NCBI RefSeq assembly: GCF_051622035.1
Contig: NC_135361.1
Location: forward strand, 4,779,001-4,843,000
Direction: 5' to 3'
DNA: 64,000 bases
Source of the DNA: Arctopsyche grandis
Taxonomy: Eukaryota > Arthropoda > Insecta > Trichoptera > Hydropsychidae
The notes under the pieces are model-generated. The model had not been told where the DNA came from and searched no databases. It worked only from the letters and a program-made list of their open reading frames with translations. This document shows, one piece after another, positions 1 to 14,400 of this stretch (its first letter is position 1; each line of letters starts with the position of its first letter). A program made the position numbers and the translations under genes.

Positions 1-270
1 TACAGTTCCAAAAAATTGGCAACCTTACCCATTTTTCACAAATCTCGAGTTTTTAGCAATCTAGAATTTCGCTGAATTGTCTAAAATGCTGCAAATTTAC
101 AAATTTGACCGTAGATGTCTGTTGGATGTTAATTGATATGTATTTACTTTGTATAATATTAATAATACTTTTATGAAATGTACAATGTTTCTGGCCAGGA
201 AGACGCATTGGGGTTACCTGTTGGTATAAATTAGGCCTTCTTGGTATACATAAATAAAAAAAAAAATTAC
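1..270 (+). repeat. SINE-A copy, 5' end cut by window edge
   Basis: Body and 3' end of the tRNA-derived SINE-A family, defined by comparison with 50509-50937 and, in reverse, 26833-27232. It holds the shared body (AATTGGCAACCTTACCC near the start) and the tail CCAGGAAGACGCATTGGGG followed by GGTATACATAAATAAAAAA. The tRNA-like head would lie before base 1. Confidence 0.75.
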
Positions 271-295
271 TTTTTGGCATTATTTTAATGGCTAT

Positions 296-438
296 TTATT
301 TATTGAAAAATCAACAGGCTTCAGATGTAGAAATTCACAAAAATAAAGAATAAATATCACAAAATACATAATACATCTAGTACATAATAGACAAACAAAT
401 GAAAAAGAAAAGAATAAAAACTAAAATATGACTAAATA
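296..438 (-). mobile_element. 3' end of a CR1/Jockey-type LINE (LINE-C), 5' truncated
   Basis: This short fragment is the reverse complement of the 3' UTR at 6900-7090 (shared features: TGACTAAATA, GACAAACAAATGAAAAAG, ATTGAAAAATCAACAG). It is flanked by the 6-bp direct repeat GGCTAT (290-295 and 439-444). It is absent from the paralogous segment at 26313-27070, so it inserted after that duplication arose. Confidence 0.7.
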
Positions 439-887
439 GGCTATATGTATGTAGTTTCAAAATTTTGCACGTATGCATGTACATATGTAATTCTTAAAAG
501 TACCACAAGAATTTGTGTGGCGATGTTTATGAGGAACGAAATATTATAAATTCCTAGCTAATATGTATTATTATACAAATATTTATATACTATTTAGAGT
601 GTAGTATATACGATAGCAAGAATGTAGTACGAATTTTGTTCGTAAATTATTCACTTTAAGTTTGTGTATGAACAATTCATGAACCATGTTTGAATCATAA
701 AATCATTGTATATTTTAGGTAGAAACTTTGAAAATGGTGAAGTTCAGTTCTTTCCTTCAAAATATTTGAAAAAAAAAATAACGAACTGGAATTTTTTATG
801 TATTTGATGTTCTAATTATGTAAACTTTAGAATAAATTTGTCATTTGTGATACAAATTAATAAATAATTTATTAAATTCAATCGAGT

Positions 888-1743
888 GCTATGTACATAT
901 GTATTTGCTGGTAGGCATTGAATAGCAAATTCGAAATGATTGATGTGTTTATGTTGGGGAAAATAAAGCATAGATTTCGACGGAAATTCTTCAAACGCTT
1001 TATTAGAGGGCGCAAATAGCTCCAGCATCACTCCAACGGGAGAAAACAACCCCCCCTCCCTCCCCCGTATCCCTCTTGTTTTCATCCCCGACCATTCTTC
1101 GGCCACCTTGTAGGTAAACAACGGATTATCCGGGATTATCCCGGGGCCGAGGAAATACATTTCACGGTGGATGGAATTCGGTGCATACATTTGGAGCAGG
1201 GACGTGTGAACAATGGGTGGCTCATGATTAATTTATACGCAAGTTCAGGAGCTTTCACAGAAACGCGTCTGCAAATTGACCGTGCTTTTTGAAATCCCCA
1301 TTGTTCGTGCACCAGCCTGCGAGAGCTTTCGCGAATTCAAGAACAAAAAGCCTTATTTTATTTACGCTCGCTAGCTTTTAAGTTTCGCTCGCGATACTTG
1401 GTAGGGTCTTATCGGTGTCGATATTGTGTGTTTCGTCCTTATTTTTTTTTGTACGTAACGTGAGGTAACGGCACCAGTTTCCATTAGGTAAAACAATTTT
1501 CGCTGGAAAATATCGTCATTCGCAAATGGATGGTTATGAAAAAAAAAAATCCAGATCGACCGTCTTTTTTTTTTTTAGAGTTTGCCGGTACTAAAAGTAT
1601 CCCAACAAAACTGGCACCACTAAAAATCCCACTTATCAATTACAATCAGTATCTGTTCCCACTTTTCACTTTTTCCGCTCCAGTAGGTAGCGAGAAACTA
1701 CTTTAGATAATAACCTTCGCCGTGACAACTTCACTAAATGGCA
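888..1743. other. Unannotated intergenic stretch with a CpG-richer block
   Basis: No gene or repeat was recognised. Bases about 970-1440 are clearly richer in CpG than their surroundings and contain a run of C near 1049-1070. The only sizeable open frame (816-1190, minus) has no domain I recognise and lies across low-complexity sequence. The block could be regulatory or an old repeat. Confidence 0.3.
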
Positions 1744-1755
1744 AATATGTAGTAT

Positions 1756-2814
1756 TTTGATTTTTTAATGCTTTTTATTATTACTAAATCATGTTCACGA
1801 TACATCTTATATCTATTTTAAAAACTACTGATGTACTGATTATTTTCTAATTTACAATTTTAATTTAATTTTGTTATTGATTAAAGTATTGTTACGTATA
1901 CTAAAAAGAGCCGCCGCAATCGGATTAGGCCAGGTAGCATCCCAGAGACCGTGCGACCGTGATAATTGGTTTCGAGGATTATCTGCAAAGTAAGTGCTGT
2001 GCAAACTCGGTCCCGTGGAGTTCTCAGAAGTGACTGAATGTCGTGGGAATACATATCCGAATACGTGACTATACAATAGGTAAACAGATAAAACGTCGAA
2101 GATGTCCTGAGAGATCTACCCCTTATAAGGCGGTACTTAGGCGATATCAGGTCATTCTGGACTGAGCACTGCCAGTGCGTGTATCTCCTTAATCATCAAT
2201 AAATGCTGTGAGACGACTTTGGCCTTTTACTTGGATCCTCCACCCACCCCTATGCAACAGTATTATGATATTTTAATTTTATTTTGCAGCATAATAGGAA
2301 GGAAAGCTGAAAAACCTATTTACAATTCTTATAAATGCTCATAACGTATCTAATACATAATATTAGTTAAAGACTCTAATGTCGATGACCTAAAACAGAT
2401 TGTGTTTAGGTAATCTGTGTGTTATACCTGAAGGGTATAGACATTTTGTTGCAATCACCGAGACTCTTCACAAGTGTGTTAGTATGGTTATTAGTGATTT
2501 TGTCATAGTATCTACTGGTTAGTTTGTTAGTAATGTCTGTAACAAACGGAATATTATTTATGACATGCAGTTTTTTCAAGTTAGTATATACGGGTGTATT
2601 ATAAATTATTTTGAGGGATTTATTTTGTATTATTTAGAGCTTGAAAATGTTAGTATTCGAGGCGTTATTCCATACAGGTGAAGCATAGGTTAATAATGAT
2701 AATATGAGCGCGCAATATAATTTTGTTTTATTTTGAGTTAATAAAGAGCTATGGCGATTAAATATTGGGTATATTGAGGATATATCCCGCATCGCCTTGC
2801 ATTTAGCTCTCTCC
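1756..2814 (-). mobile_element. Jockey-like LINE fragment, split by a solo LTR
   Basis: This 5'-truncated non-LTR retrotransposon lies on the minus strand and is flanked by a 12-bp target-site duplication, AATATGTAGTAT (1744-1755 and 2815-2826). Bases 2816-2634 encode the end of the reverse transcriptase ORF, with ISSIYPIFNRHSSL and LLTYASPVWNNAS typical of the Jockey C-terminal region. Downstream is the same 3' UTR and A-rich end (TTTTTAATGCTTTTTATTATTAC in reverse) seen in the five other copies. A solo LTR (1890-2259) interrupts it. Without that LTR the fragment is about 685 bp. It is a non-functional remnant. Confidence 0.88.
1890..2259 (+). mobile_element. Solo LTR of a gypsy-like retrotransposon
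   Basis: This 370-bp unit begins TGTTACG and ends GCAACA, with terminal TGTT/AACA. It is flanked by the 4-bp direct repeat GTAT (1886-1889 and 2260-2263) and sits cleanly inside the LINE at 1756-2814. An AATAAA polyadenylation signal is at 2198-2203. There is no internal retroviral-type coding sequence, so it is probably the product of LTR-LTR recombination. A diverged relative lies in reverse at 11560-11918. The gypsy assignment is inferred from the 4-bp duplication and the ends only. Confidence 0.8.
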
Positions 2815-2826
2815 AATATGTAGTAT

Positions 2827-4327
2827 GAATTGTGAAGTTTGCTTGAAGAGTTGTGAAATATTGATTAGGAAATTTTTCATCGACCTCTTTATAAAAACGT
2901 CCGGAAAAATCATCTGGCTATCGTTTTGTGTGATTTATTTTATTGTCAATCAATTTTAAGTATTTCATTTTGTGTTTTTGTCAAAAAAAGAGGAGGAATA
3001 TCAGTATTTTCGGTACCAAAGAACAAAATTTTCAACAAGTTGTATGTAGTACGGGTTTTCGTCGTTTGTATGACACATATTGAGCTGAAGTGATTCTGAA
3101 CTAATGAAGTAGTTGGTTGAAATTTGATCCATTTTTAAATACATAGTCTTGTTTTCAGAACATTTTGACCCTTAAAATGCCAATTACTTCCACTACTTAT
3201 TGCAATGTAATAAGTATATAAATAATTCCCAGCAGTTAAATTAAGATTATTGTTTTTTATTTTAAGGATTATTTTACATTTAGGTAAAGCTAAAACTTTC
3301 AAATATAATCTGGCTAAACATTTTACATTATGCAACGACTGCGGTATCCGTTGCGATGAAAGCTTGCTATGATTTAGCTTATCTTTTAGATTGATCTTTT
3401 CATGCTTTGTGGATTTGTATGGCTAAAGTCTTAGTTTGATTACCACTTTTTACTATAGGTACTAAATCAGGGATATTTTCTAAAGAAACTGAATTTAAAA
3501 CTCTTCACAACGAACGTCATCTTTGATCGTTTTCTCGATATTCGTTAAATCGTTGATCTATCCATAAAAAAATTGTGGTTTCTATAACCATCAAGTTCAT
3601 TTAAAACATTGCAAAAAATCAATAGTGGAACGTTGGAAATACCTAGGAATTTTTTCCAAAACCTTCCCATTTTCTTACCTTTATAATCTTCTATAGATTT
3701 CAAGTGTAATGCAAAATAAACAATCGATTTTACTTACCTTACCTTATATACAAATTCATGTTTGAGTATTTTACCTTTATTAAATAAAAAAAAAACGATA
3801 GGGTTCATTTAATGAGGTTTATTTTAAAATTCACCAAAGATAATAATATATTTATCCTACTTCAATCCATACACAAGATGTTAAATATGATTAAAGCATT
3901 TTTATAAAATATTATTTACATTTATTATATTATATAGTTATATATATTTATTTTTTGCATACTGTATTCATTCATTTTACATAGAAAATCTTACCTAACG
4001 GCTGGATCGCAATGATATTTTATAAGTTACGTTAAATTAATCTGAAATGAAATAAAAATTGAAATTAACTTTGCAATAATACACTTATCTAGAAGCTCAT
4101 TTTTGTATGAATACGAAAATCCCCGATTGAGTTTGCAAATAAGCTGTTATATTCAATCCATCGATTCTCAACATTTTTGCTATCGGAATTCATTCAAAAA
4201 ATGCTCGGCTTTCTGTGCATAGAAAATGAAACGTTTCGCAATCCCTTTTAATGCAAAAGAAATATATAAAATTTGAATCAATCGAAATGAAATTATTTAA
4301 TAGCACCATCTTCTACGGCCACTCCCC

Positions 4328-4329
<2 letters not shown>
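2827..4329. other. AT-rich stretch, no gene recognised
   Basis: AT-rich sequence downstream of the dpr gene. Short open frames on the minus strand (such as 3135-3335) have no recognisable domain. I could not assign any repeat family here. Confidence 0.3.

Positions 4330-4409
<80 letters not shown>
4330..4409. repeat. (TA)n microsatellite, about 40 units
   Basis: An uninterrupted alternating TA run of 80 bases, followed by an imperfect ACATATATAT extension. It is likely to vary in length between individuals. Confidence 0.98.
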
Positions 4410-4415
<6 letters not shown>

Positions 4416-4425
4416 TATTCAAACA

Positions 4426-5317
4426 ATTAAAATAAGTATTTTTAAACTCATTTAAAAACACTTTCGTAAAATTTCGTGTATGAGCAAAATTTATTTACAA
4501 TTTTTAACACACAAATTCAGAACATGCAATATCGGTTAAGGATTATGCGTGCCGATGATGAAAATTGATGTTTTTTAAATCAGCAATTTTCAATAGCAGC
4601 ACATTTTAAAAATACATAAAATTGATCGGATATTTACAATTCAAGTATTTTTTGGATAATTTATTTATTTTATTGCTAATTAAAAATATGTACACAAAGA
4701 AATTTCATTTTAATATACTTTTTTGGTTTTAATGAAATAAAAACCTTACATGATAAATTATAATATAAATACATAGTACAAGGATTGCCTCTTGTGATAT
4801 AAATAATATTTTTTTCAGTTTATTCACAATTTATATATGTTTGTATGTACATTGATTATTAACTTACATACATATATTGACGTTATTTACACGTGTAAGT
4901 TCATTGATGGTTTACACAACAAGCAGAACTATTATATTATACTTCGATATTGCAAATCTTTAATTCGACTTTTACGATTGAAATTTTGAAAGAAACACGT
5001 TATGAAATATATGTATGTATGTATGTATGCATGTAGATTATAATTAAATCGACATAAGTGTATAATATATTTCCAGTTAGGATTTTCACTTGCTAATTGG
5101 ATAATAGGAAAAAACCGTATAAATGAAACACGATACTAATACATAATCGGTTTTGATAGCTTAGTTGTGTTGAATTCTCACTTAAACCCTTTTTTTATAT
5201 TACACATATGATTATGTAAAGTTGAATGCAGTTCGGCTTAGTAGGATCTGTCTGCCTTGTTTAGTATGTTTTTACGTGGGTACTTTGGAGCACTGCTGCG
5301 ATTACGCAGATCTGATT
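4426..5317. other. Probable 3' UTR / downstream flank of the dpr gene
   Basis: This lies immediately downstream of the dpr stop codon (5320-5318, minus strand), so part of it should be the 3' UTR. It is AT-rich and includes a TATG microsatellite near 5010-5030. No polyadenylation site can be chosen with confidence, because AATAAA-like motifs are frequent in such sequence. Confidence 0.35.
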
Positions 5318-5490
5318 TTACGAATTGGGCAGAGCCTGGGCTAAGATGGCTAGGGTTAGAACTGCTGCTACGACAGCCCTTGGAGGGACACAAGCAGCCA
5401 GGCCCAATCCTGCTGATAGATGACCCCACCAACGACCAGGTATGGGGGATGCTGAGTTCTTGCCTCTCTGCATGGCTGCTGGATGCTCAC
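5318..5490 (-). CDS. dpr gene, last coding exon
   Basis: The acceptor is CTTATCCAG (AG at 5492-5491). The exon enters in phase 1, completing the Gly of NGEHPAAMQ, and encodes 56 residues before the stop TAA at 5320-5318. It starts with the conserved GEHPAAMQ linker after Ig2, then a Gly/Pro/Trp-containing stalk. It ends with a hydrophobic stretch (AVVAAVLTLAILAQAL) followed by only three residues, the form of a GPI-anchor signal. The exon is unusually GC-rich for the window. Confidence 0.92.
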
Positions 5491-8400
5491 CTGGATAAGA
5501 CAAATTGAAAATTAGTACGATGAAAACGAACTTTTCATACATAGATACACAAAATATGACGAAGATATATGTGATTTTTTTTAAATTTTATTTTTACATA
5601 GATATATACCATCAGGGCTTGACAGGAAGACCCCAATGCGCCTTCCTGGAAAATTAATTATAAATAATGCAGCATTTTATTATTACATAAATCACTGTAT
5701 TTCCAGAAGCTGAAGAACACGTAATAACAATTAATTAATTAATTAATTACATAAACTGAGACATCTATGGATTTAAATTTTGTACATAATTTTCACAAAT
5801 TATACACACAATAAATACAGAAGATTTGTGACAACAGGAAAGATGATTTTTTGCCAATTTTAAGGAACCGTTTCAACAATAATCAGATAAAATTGGCAAA
5901 CTCTGATAAGAAACGATCGATTTGGAGACATAAATACCTCCAAATCTAACCAGTAGTATGGCGGATCGAACCCACTGATCACTTGGTGCTAAACATATAC
6001 ATTACCATTAAGCCATGCTGCTGGCTAAATAACTATTGCAAATATAATAATATATTGCAAATAACATGCGTCAAATATCAGCTTGTATTCTCAGAACGTC
6101 TGAAAGACTCTTTGCATACTTTTATGATCTTTACAATGATCCTCACGTACTAATCTATTGAAAAATGTTCTATTTTAAAATTTTACCAGAAATAAATCTA
6201 TTATCACCTATCATTATCAATTAAACCATTGTATTCTAAATACATCATCTTCTATTAAGGATCTTGGTGTAATACTTAATAATAAACTCGATTTCTTTGA
6301 ACATATTTCCTTCATAACCAACAAAGCATTTAAATCTCTTGGATTCCTACTCCGCTCAACAAAACCCTTTAATGATCCTTATGTACTTAAATTACTTTGA
6401 AAGGTCTCACCTTGAATTTTCCTGAATTATCTGGTCACCTTTTTATATATCCCATATTAATTGTATTGAAAGAGTCCAACTAAAATTTATCAAATCCTTA
6501 CGCTACCGTTTTCCTATATATGCCCATACTACTGTTTTCGATATTTTAAAACTCCTATCCTTTAACAATCTTTGTCAGGCGACGTCTCACTGATGCTGCA
6601 TTCCTTTTTAAGCTCCTAAATGGTTTCCTTGATTGTCCCGATTTACTGAGTAAGATTGGTTTCAGGATTCCAGTTAGGTATTCTAGACACATTGCACTCT
6701 TTTCACTTAATCTTATCAAAAATAATTCCCTAAAATATTCCTATCTACAGCGTTTTTATTACATGTTTGGAGCTGAATGACGTAGATCTATTCGGTATTA
6801 CCTTTTATCAATTCAGGACTGCCATCAGGACAGTCGCGATTGATTGGTCCATTTCTATTTCCATTATATAATATTCATCCAATAGTATATCACTTTATGT
6901 TTAGTTATGCACTGTCCTATTTAGTCATATTTTAGTTTTAATTATTTTCTTTTTCATTTGTTTGTCTCTATATACCATTTTATGTAATTTTTAAAAATTT
7001 ATAATTGGACTCGGATGCTATTTTGTTACGTGTATTCATTATTTTTATGCATTTCTACATCTGCTGTCTGTTGATTTTTCAATAAATATATACTTTCAAT
7101 TTGGAACTGTTGACCTAAGATTCAAAACTTGTCTATAGGAATAACAGAAAGAAAGGGTGATTTCAACGGACATTTCGGTTTATTATATCGAACACGAATC
7201 TATGAAGAACATCCCGTTGGATTTATTTCTAGGATCTATATAAACGAGCTTTACAAATGATTAGTTTTAAATCAGGATATTCGATCATTAAAACGATGTT
7301 ATTCGCATGGGGATGCCACGTTGTATTGCGATATACGTTTGTGATAACATCACGTAGCCGTGCGCGTAAGGGGGTGGAAATTCATACAAATGTTTCTTTT
7401 GTGAAGGACGCATGGTTCTAGACGGCTAAGAATTCGGGGTGGTATATAGGGGGGTAAATGGGTGGGATGTGGGAGTCCCGCTAATGCAGACTCCGTGTTC
7501 TAGAGCTCCAAACTAATACCAAAACTAAGGTCTTCTGTAATTGAATACCTTACGTGCCCTGAGGGCACAACAAGTTCTCGGTTTGGATATACGTTACGAA
7601 GAATATATACCCCTTTGGGTTTGTGTGTGTGTGTGTGTGTGTGTACGTTACCCGAATCGGAAAATTTTGATCGATGTCCCGCGCTGATGGTCCCAGATGT
7701 GGTTGTTTGTATGTATTTGGGTACGACCCGAGACTTTGGAATGGAATGTTTGATTTTTGAAAGTCGTAGGACTGAATTGTGTAATATTTCATGCTACAAA
7801 TATGTACATACATATGTATGGTCTATAACGATTGAAATACAATTTATATTTTAATGTTGTAGGTACGACTTACATATACATATGTATGCATGTACTAGTT
7901 TTGTGCCAGGTGAAATATCATCGCATGGGTTATGGCATATTATTAAATTTGCTATTAATTAAAAAAATGAATAGAGTTATTAATTAAAAAAAAATTAAAA
8001 GAAATGTGTCGGTCCCGTGTTCGATCCACACGTGGTCGTATTTTTTTTCAAATATCTTTTAAATATATTTAATTTAATATATATATTTAATTGTTTAATA
8101 TGAAAAAAATGGTAAAAACTACCTACCTACATGTAAACAATATATAACACCAATAGATTAATAAATTAATTAATTAATTACATTTTCAATAGATGACGCC
8201 AAATGATCAGAGACTTATTTCCCTAAAGGAAACATTGATAGAAAACAGTATATGTAGAAGTATTTTGTTGATTTGTTATTATGTTCGTATTATATTCGTA
8301 CGTTTTGTTGGCAATGTTTTAACATACATATGTATGTCGAATCAAAACGACTTTTAAGTACGGCAAGCGTTATCGCACACAGAAGCGCTAGTACATATAT

Positions 8401-11400
8401 GTATATATGATGTCTGTATGTATGTACATATAACAACTTCATGATAACGTGTTAGATGAGATTTAACTCTGCATATTTGTAAATTGCTTTAAAGTTGACT
8501 AACTATGTATATGATTATTAAAATATTTGAGTAATAGATTCTTATCCAGCTTATATACGAATTTTAATGTGCTTAATTAAAGACTATTTCTAATATTCAA
8601 CCATTTTAATTCATCTAACATACTTGTAACATTCTTACGTTTCCACAAATTGCACGCATTACTCTATTCTGCACTTTCTGCAGTTTATCAATACACAATC
8701 CACTAAATACATAGATTGAGCACTGTAGCGCAATATACATACATATATTATGAGGCCGTACAATACAATTATATATTAATATTTTACTTTTTATGCTTAA
8801 TAAATTTCTCAACCTACAAAGTACACCAACTTTTTTTGCCATTTTTTTTAATAATATATGTATAATCTGTGTGCACCTTAAAGGTCTGTTCATACCTATC
8901 CAGCACGACCCGTATCCTGCAGGTGTCCTGAAAGTGCGGATAGTAATTTTTGGTACATTATATGGACGTATTCATACTCCATTCGCGCATGTGCATTTAC
9001 GCATTCATGCGCGTCCATATAGAATGTACTAAAGAATACTGTCCGTACTTGCAGGATTCGGGTCGTGCTGGATAGGTATGAACAGACCTTAATACTTCAT
9101 TTATAATCCAAATAAATGCTTAAATACTTAATATTATCTACTACTTCTACTACTCTCCCATCCATAATCACATCACTCACAACGCTTTTATTACTATCCA
9201 CATCATCCTAAGTCTTACTTAAGTTCACTTTCAGTTTATTCTCTCATAACTTATCACTTACATACTGTAATTCCCTACATAAAATATCAATTATATTATG
9301 TATATAGGTATAATTAATAATTCTAAATCAGTATAGCAGATTCGTCGCATTGGATCAATCTGATAAGACGAGTGTGCATGATTGATTGCATTAAAAATAA
9401 AATAATATTAGAAGGAATTATGTAATGCCTCCAATGTTTCTTAACCGTATTAAAAGTGATAAAACCAACGACTATGTATGTACATATGTACATAAGATTT
9501 TCAACAACAAACACCACGCAATAAGGCAACGTATCGAATCACGCGGAAAACTAATCTAAAATGAGAGAACACAGATACATAGTAGGCTATTGGATTAGAA
9601 ATTGTAACAAAGCTCAGTAGTGGGGTAGCGCGGAAAGACAAAAGAGATCAAACAGCGAACGATGCAAACGTAATAATTGGAGTGAACGTATTGTGTACGC
9701 ACGTGCCCGAACGTATTATAGTACACGTGTCACGGGCACTCGAACCTCTGATATCGCACACACAAGTCCTATTACGGTCGGCATCCGCTCTGCTGAAACT
9801 TACCATCGTTTCAGTCGGCAAATGAAATTACAGCTCGGCATATGGGTATATATGTGTATATGTATATCGTTGTATCTATGTAATATGAGCGTGTTGATAC
9901 TATACACCGGGAGTGGATAGACTGAGGCTTGCGAGCTATTCGTGGGCCATCTTTGAAGTGTAACGTTGCGCTTTGTATCCTCAGTTGTATACTTGTCAAA
10001 GGAGTTGATTATGTACATATATAGTACATGGAAATTTCAGTATTTTTTTTGTCGATTGTCATGTAGGAGGAAGGGTTTTTTTGGCTTCAATGTGATTAGC
10101 AGTGTGATTTTACATTCTTCTTTTTACTTGCCTCTTATTAGTTCACATGGTTTTCGTGTTAGTGGTCATTTTTTATATGTCTTATCTCTTATCCGATCGT
10201 TTTCATACTTTGCCATATTGCTCATTTTGGTCATCAATATACGTTAATGTATCAGAATCTTGGGTACGGTGACGTCTATGACGGTACGGCAAGCTACCAA
10301 AATCTATCTTCAACCTTTCCGCCTTGATATGGCGATATCAGATTTTAATTGTTTAAACGCCTATAATTCACTCTATATTTTATAAAATTTGCTCTATAGT
10401 TTCTCGTCATCTCTAATATTTTAATATTTATAGTTTTAACTCTCATGTGTATATATAAATTTCAAATTTGGCGTCTAGCTTCATGTAATGTAATACACGA
10501 TATATATTGATTTATGGCCAAATATGTCAGATCTGACATTTCACGGCTAAAAGTATATCTCTTCACGGAGTTTTATCTGCGAGATAAGTATTCAATAAGA
10601 AGTTATGTTGTATCTAATTGTTAATATGATTTACAATAAGCTTACATACATTTAGTATGTTACAATAAGCTTACATACATACATCACATACAATTAGTTC
10701 AACAACTACCCATAACCTCAAATTTCATTGTTTATTTCTCCAAAATAAACTTTCTAACCAATGCAAGCTTCATATATGTACACAGATCAAACAGTGATAG
10801 TTTTATTTTTAGTTATCAGCTGATTTATTAACAATGCCCCGTCTGCATCCAGACGTTGGCTACCACCTCGTCGATTATTTGACGATATCCGCATCGGTCT
10901 TCAGTGGCTTGCAATAGCTCTTCGGCGCTTATATCGGTCCACATGCATGCGCATGTTTCGAAGCCAAGACAACTTTTTCCTGCCAATCCATTTTTTACCT
11001 TCTATTTTCCCCGTGGAGAAATTCGTATTTTGGACCTCGTATCGTGTGTCCGAGGTACTCCATCTTTCTCCGCTTGATGACATAAACAAGTTCCCTGCCT
11101 CTCCCTATCATGCCGAGGACAGCTTCATTTGATATTTTTTTGGTCCACGGGATCTTCAGCATACGTCAGTCTGTAGACCTACATCTCAAAAGCTTCGATG
11201 CGGCTGATCATCCTGGTCTTCAGAGTCCACGTTTCATATCCATGTAGTAACACTGTCCATACGTAGCTCTTTGCGAATCTCAAACGCGTACGAAGATTGA
11301 GATGCTTGTTTGTTAGCGCCGCCTTCATTTTTATAAATGCTGTTCTAGCCATCTCGATGCGGATTCTTAGATCTTCATCTGGGTCCATCTCTTCATTCAG

Positions 11401-14400
11401 CCAGGTACCCAGGTATTTTAATCTTTTCACTCTTTCTAACACCTCTCCATCCAACGTTAGATCACCGGTGTCTGTTTGCATTACATTTGTTTGATTTTAC
11501 ATCACAATTGTTTATAATGATACTTACTTAGGGTTTGTGTTTTTATAGTGATGATTTGTTGTATAATATTTCTTGTATATATGTCACAGTGAAATTATAT
11601 TTCAAACGCGAAAGCGTGGGACTGCATGCCTAGACCGTAGGACTGCGTATCTGGTACGTGACTATAACAACGTTTGCTATAACGTGACTATAACAACGTT
11701 TCGACAAGTTTGCTTACTTATTGTTATAATCACATACCAGATGTGTGGTCTCACGGTCTCGCACAGTCAGTTCTGAGAATTCTAGCGGAAAGTGGCTGGG
11801 TGTCGATACCGATCGCTAAGTGCATTCGGGGGTATCCATCGTTAGCCGACAGCACTTAAGCCTGGAGATAATCCTTGAAAACCAATTATAACGGCGGCTC
11901 CCTTTGGCATATGCTACACTGTCTCCCTCTTAGGTCAAATCGTCCCGATTGACCGACAAATTCTAACTGGTAAATCTACAGAGTATGTTACATTTACCTC
12001 AGATATCAGTCATAGTTTCAAAATAAAAGAAAAATAGTACATAAAAATGTTCATAAGGAAAAAATTTATATTGTATATTAGATCGTTTGTGTTTGTGAAA
12101 GGAAATTGTTGAAATTCGGTGGAAAATTCAAAAAATCTTGCACACCCCTGCTTTATAGTCTTTGTCCGTTTCTCTCCACCACGTCATCGCAGATAATCAT
12201 AACATGGGAGCCTGTCTGGACCGGGGAGCCGGCTAGCCTAATCACCGCAATGAAAATTGGATTAGGATGTTTAAACTGCACCAAACGGTAAATCTTCGCC
12301 GTGCTGAAAGCGGTCGTCCAAATTAACTTTGCATGTTCCGGCTGCCTCGGTTTCCACATTTTCCCATCGTGTTCATCTCTCTCTCTATCTTTCTCTCTCT
12401 CTCTCACTGTTTCCTTCTGCCGATGCCGTATATATTGCGGTATATATATACATACATATGTACATATTATATAACAATGCTGAGTAAACGAATCTTACCG
12501 TTTAGGACGTGTAGCATAACGCTCGCCGAGTCTAGATTGGAGGGACTGCAAGAGTAATTGCCGGAGTCTTCCCTTCTCGAATTGTATATGAGCAGCGTTC
12601 CGATCTGTGGATGTAGAATATAAATTAATTTTTATCTAGAAATATGCTGATAGAAAAATAGCGAGATGGAAAAATTCGTTAAAAAAGAGGAGAATCAAAA
12701 TGATTTTGTATTTTGCAATTCATTTTGAAATATGCTTGTCTTAGATGAAACACCCATATGAAAGGTGTTAAGAAGAAAAATTCAAATAAATTTTGCTGGA
12801 AATTTAAGATCACAAATAGAGGACACATCTAAGGTAGATATACATACATATGTACATATGTAACTTGAGACAATACTTAAAGAATAATCAAGTGCCGGAA
12901 TAAGATATGTTAACAATATGACAATAATCTCATGTCAACGAGTTGAAAACAAAACAAAAATATCGACCGATTCGTACAGTGAGATGTCATTCACAAATGT
13001 CACAAGGGGTATATCCTCAATATACCCAATATTTAATCGCCATAGTTCTTTATCAACTCAAAATAAATTAAAATTATATCGCGCGCTCATATTACCACTA
13101 TGCTTTACCTGTTTGGAATAACGCCTCGAATACTTACCTTTCCAAACTCCAAATAATACAAAATAAATCCCTAAAAATACTTTATAAAACATCCATACAT
13201 ACTAACTTGAAAAAACTGCATGCCATAAATAATATTCCGTAAGTTTTAGACATTACTAACAAATTGACCAGTAGATTCTATGACAGAATCACTAATAACC
13301 ATACTAAAACACTTGTGAAGAGTCTCGGTGATTACAACAAAATGTCTATACCCTTCAGGTATAAACACAGATTATCTAAATACAGTCTGATTAAGATCGT
13401 CGACTTTAGAGAGTCTTTAATCAATATTATGTATTATGAACATTTTTAGGAATTGTAAATAGGTTTTTGAGCTTTTTTTCCTATTATGCTGTACATTAAC
13501 ATTAGAATAATATAATACTATAATTACTAACAAAATTAAATTAAAATTGTAAAATAGAAAATGATCAGTACATCAGTAGTTTTTAAAATAGATATAATTA
13601 AGTAATAATAAAAACATTTAAAAATCAAAACAAATGTCACAATGACAGTTGAGCCTGGGGTATTTTTCCATAACAAGCATTTTGAATCACTATTATAATA
13701 TAACTATTTTAAGATTCAATATTTAACCTATGAATGAATTAAAAATTTATATATGAGAGATAATGAGAACATATAATGCAAATTTTATGAAAAAAGTTAT
13801 AGGCGTTTAACTAATTAAAATCTGACAAGATGAGTGCGTAGTTGAAAGTCAAGCATATTAAGCTTACTAGCTATTAAACGTCACCGTCTTCAAAAATTTC
13901 GCAAATTTAGTATTGTTTATTACGATTATTTTTCACTATCGAAATATAAAAATCGATTGAAATTTCCATCGTTGACCAAACTGCGAAAAATGGCAATGAT
14001 CAAAACGATAGGAAGACTATGGGAAATTTAGCTTAATCTTGTAAAAAGAGCAGCTGCCGATGAAGCCACAGTTGCACATCATTATAACCAAGTACCATGT
14101 TCAAGTAATTGAATATGAGTTTGTGAAATTAAGAAGTAAAAATTACTTACTGTAGTGTCGGGTCCCACTCGTTCCATTCTTATATCTATCAGGCTTTTAT
14201 CATAGTTGAGGACTCTCTCACTGTCCCTGTACCAGAATATGTAAGCTGGTTCTTCGAGAGATCTCGTGATGACACATCTGAGACTGACCGTGCTGCCAGC
14301 TTTCACGTATAGGTCGCTCTCGCCAACTATTTCAATTTTGGGTACTGCGAATATTAAAAAAAAAAATTTCATTGAATTTCAAAAGTAGAAAAAAAGTTTG

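Noticed and set aside
5257..5508. Plus-strand open frame over the last dpr exon
   Set aside because: It is the antisense shadow of the GC-rich exon at 5318-5490.
7985..8045. tRNA-like segment with GTTCGATCC
   Set aside because: It has no foldable acceptor stem or anticodon arm. It is the B-box region of SINE-B.
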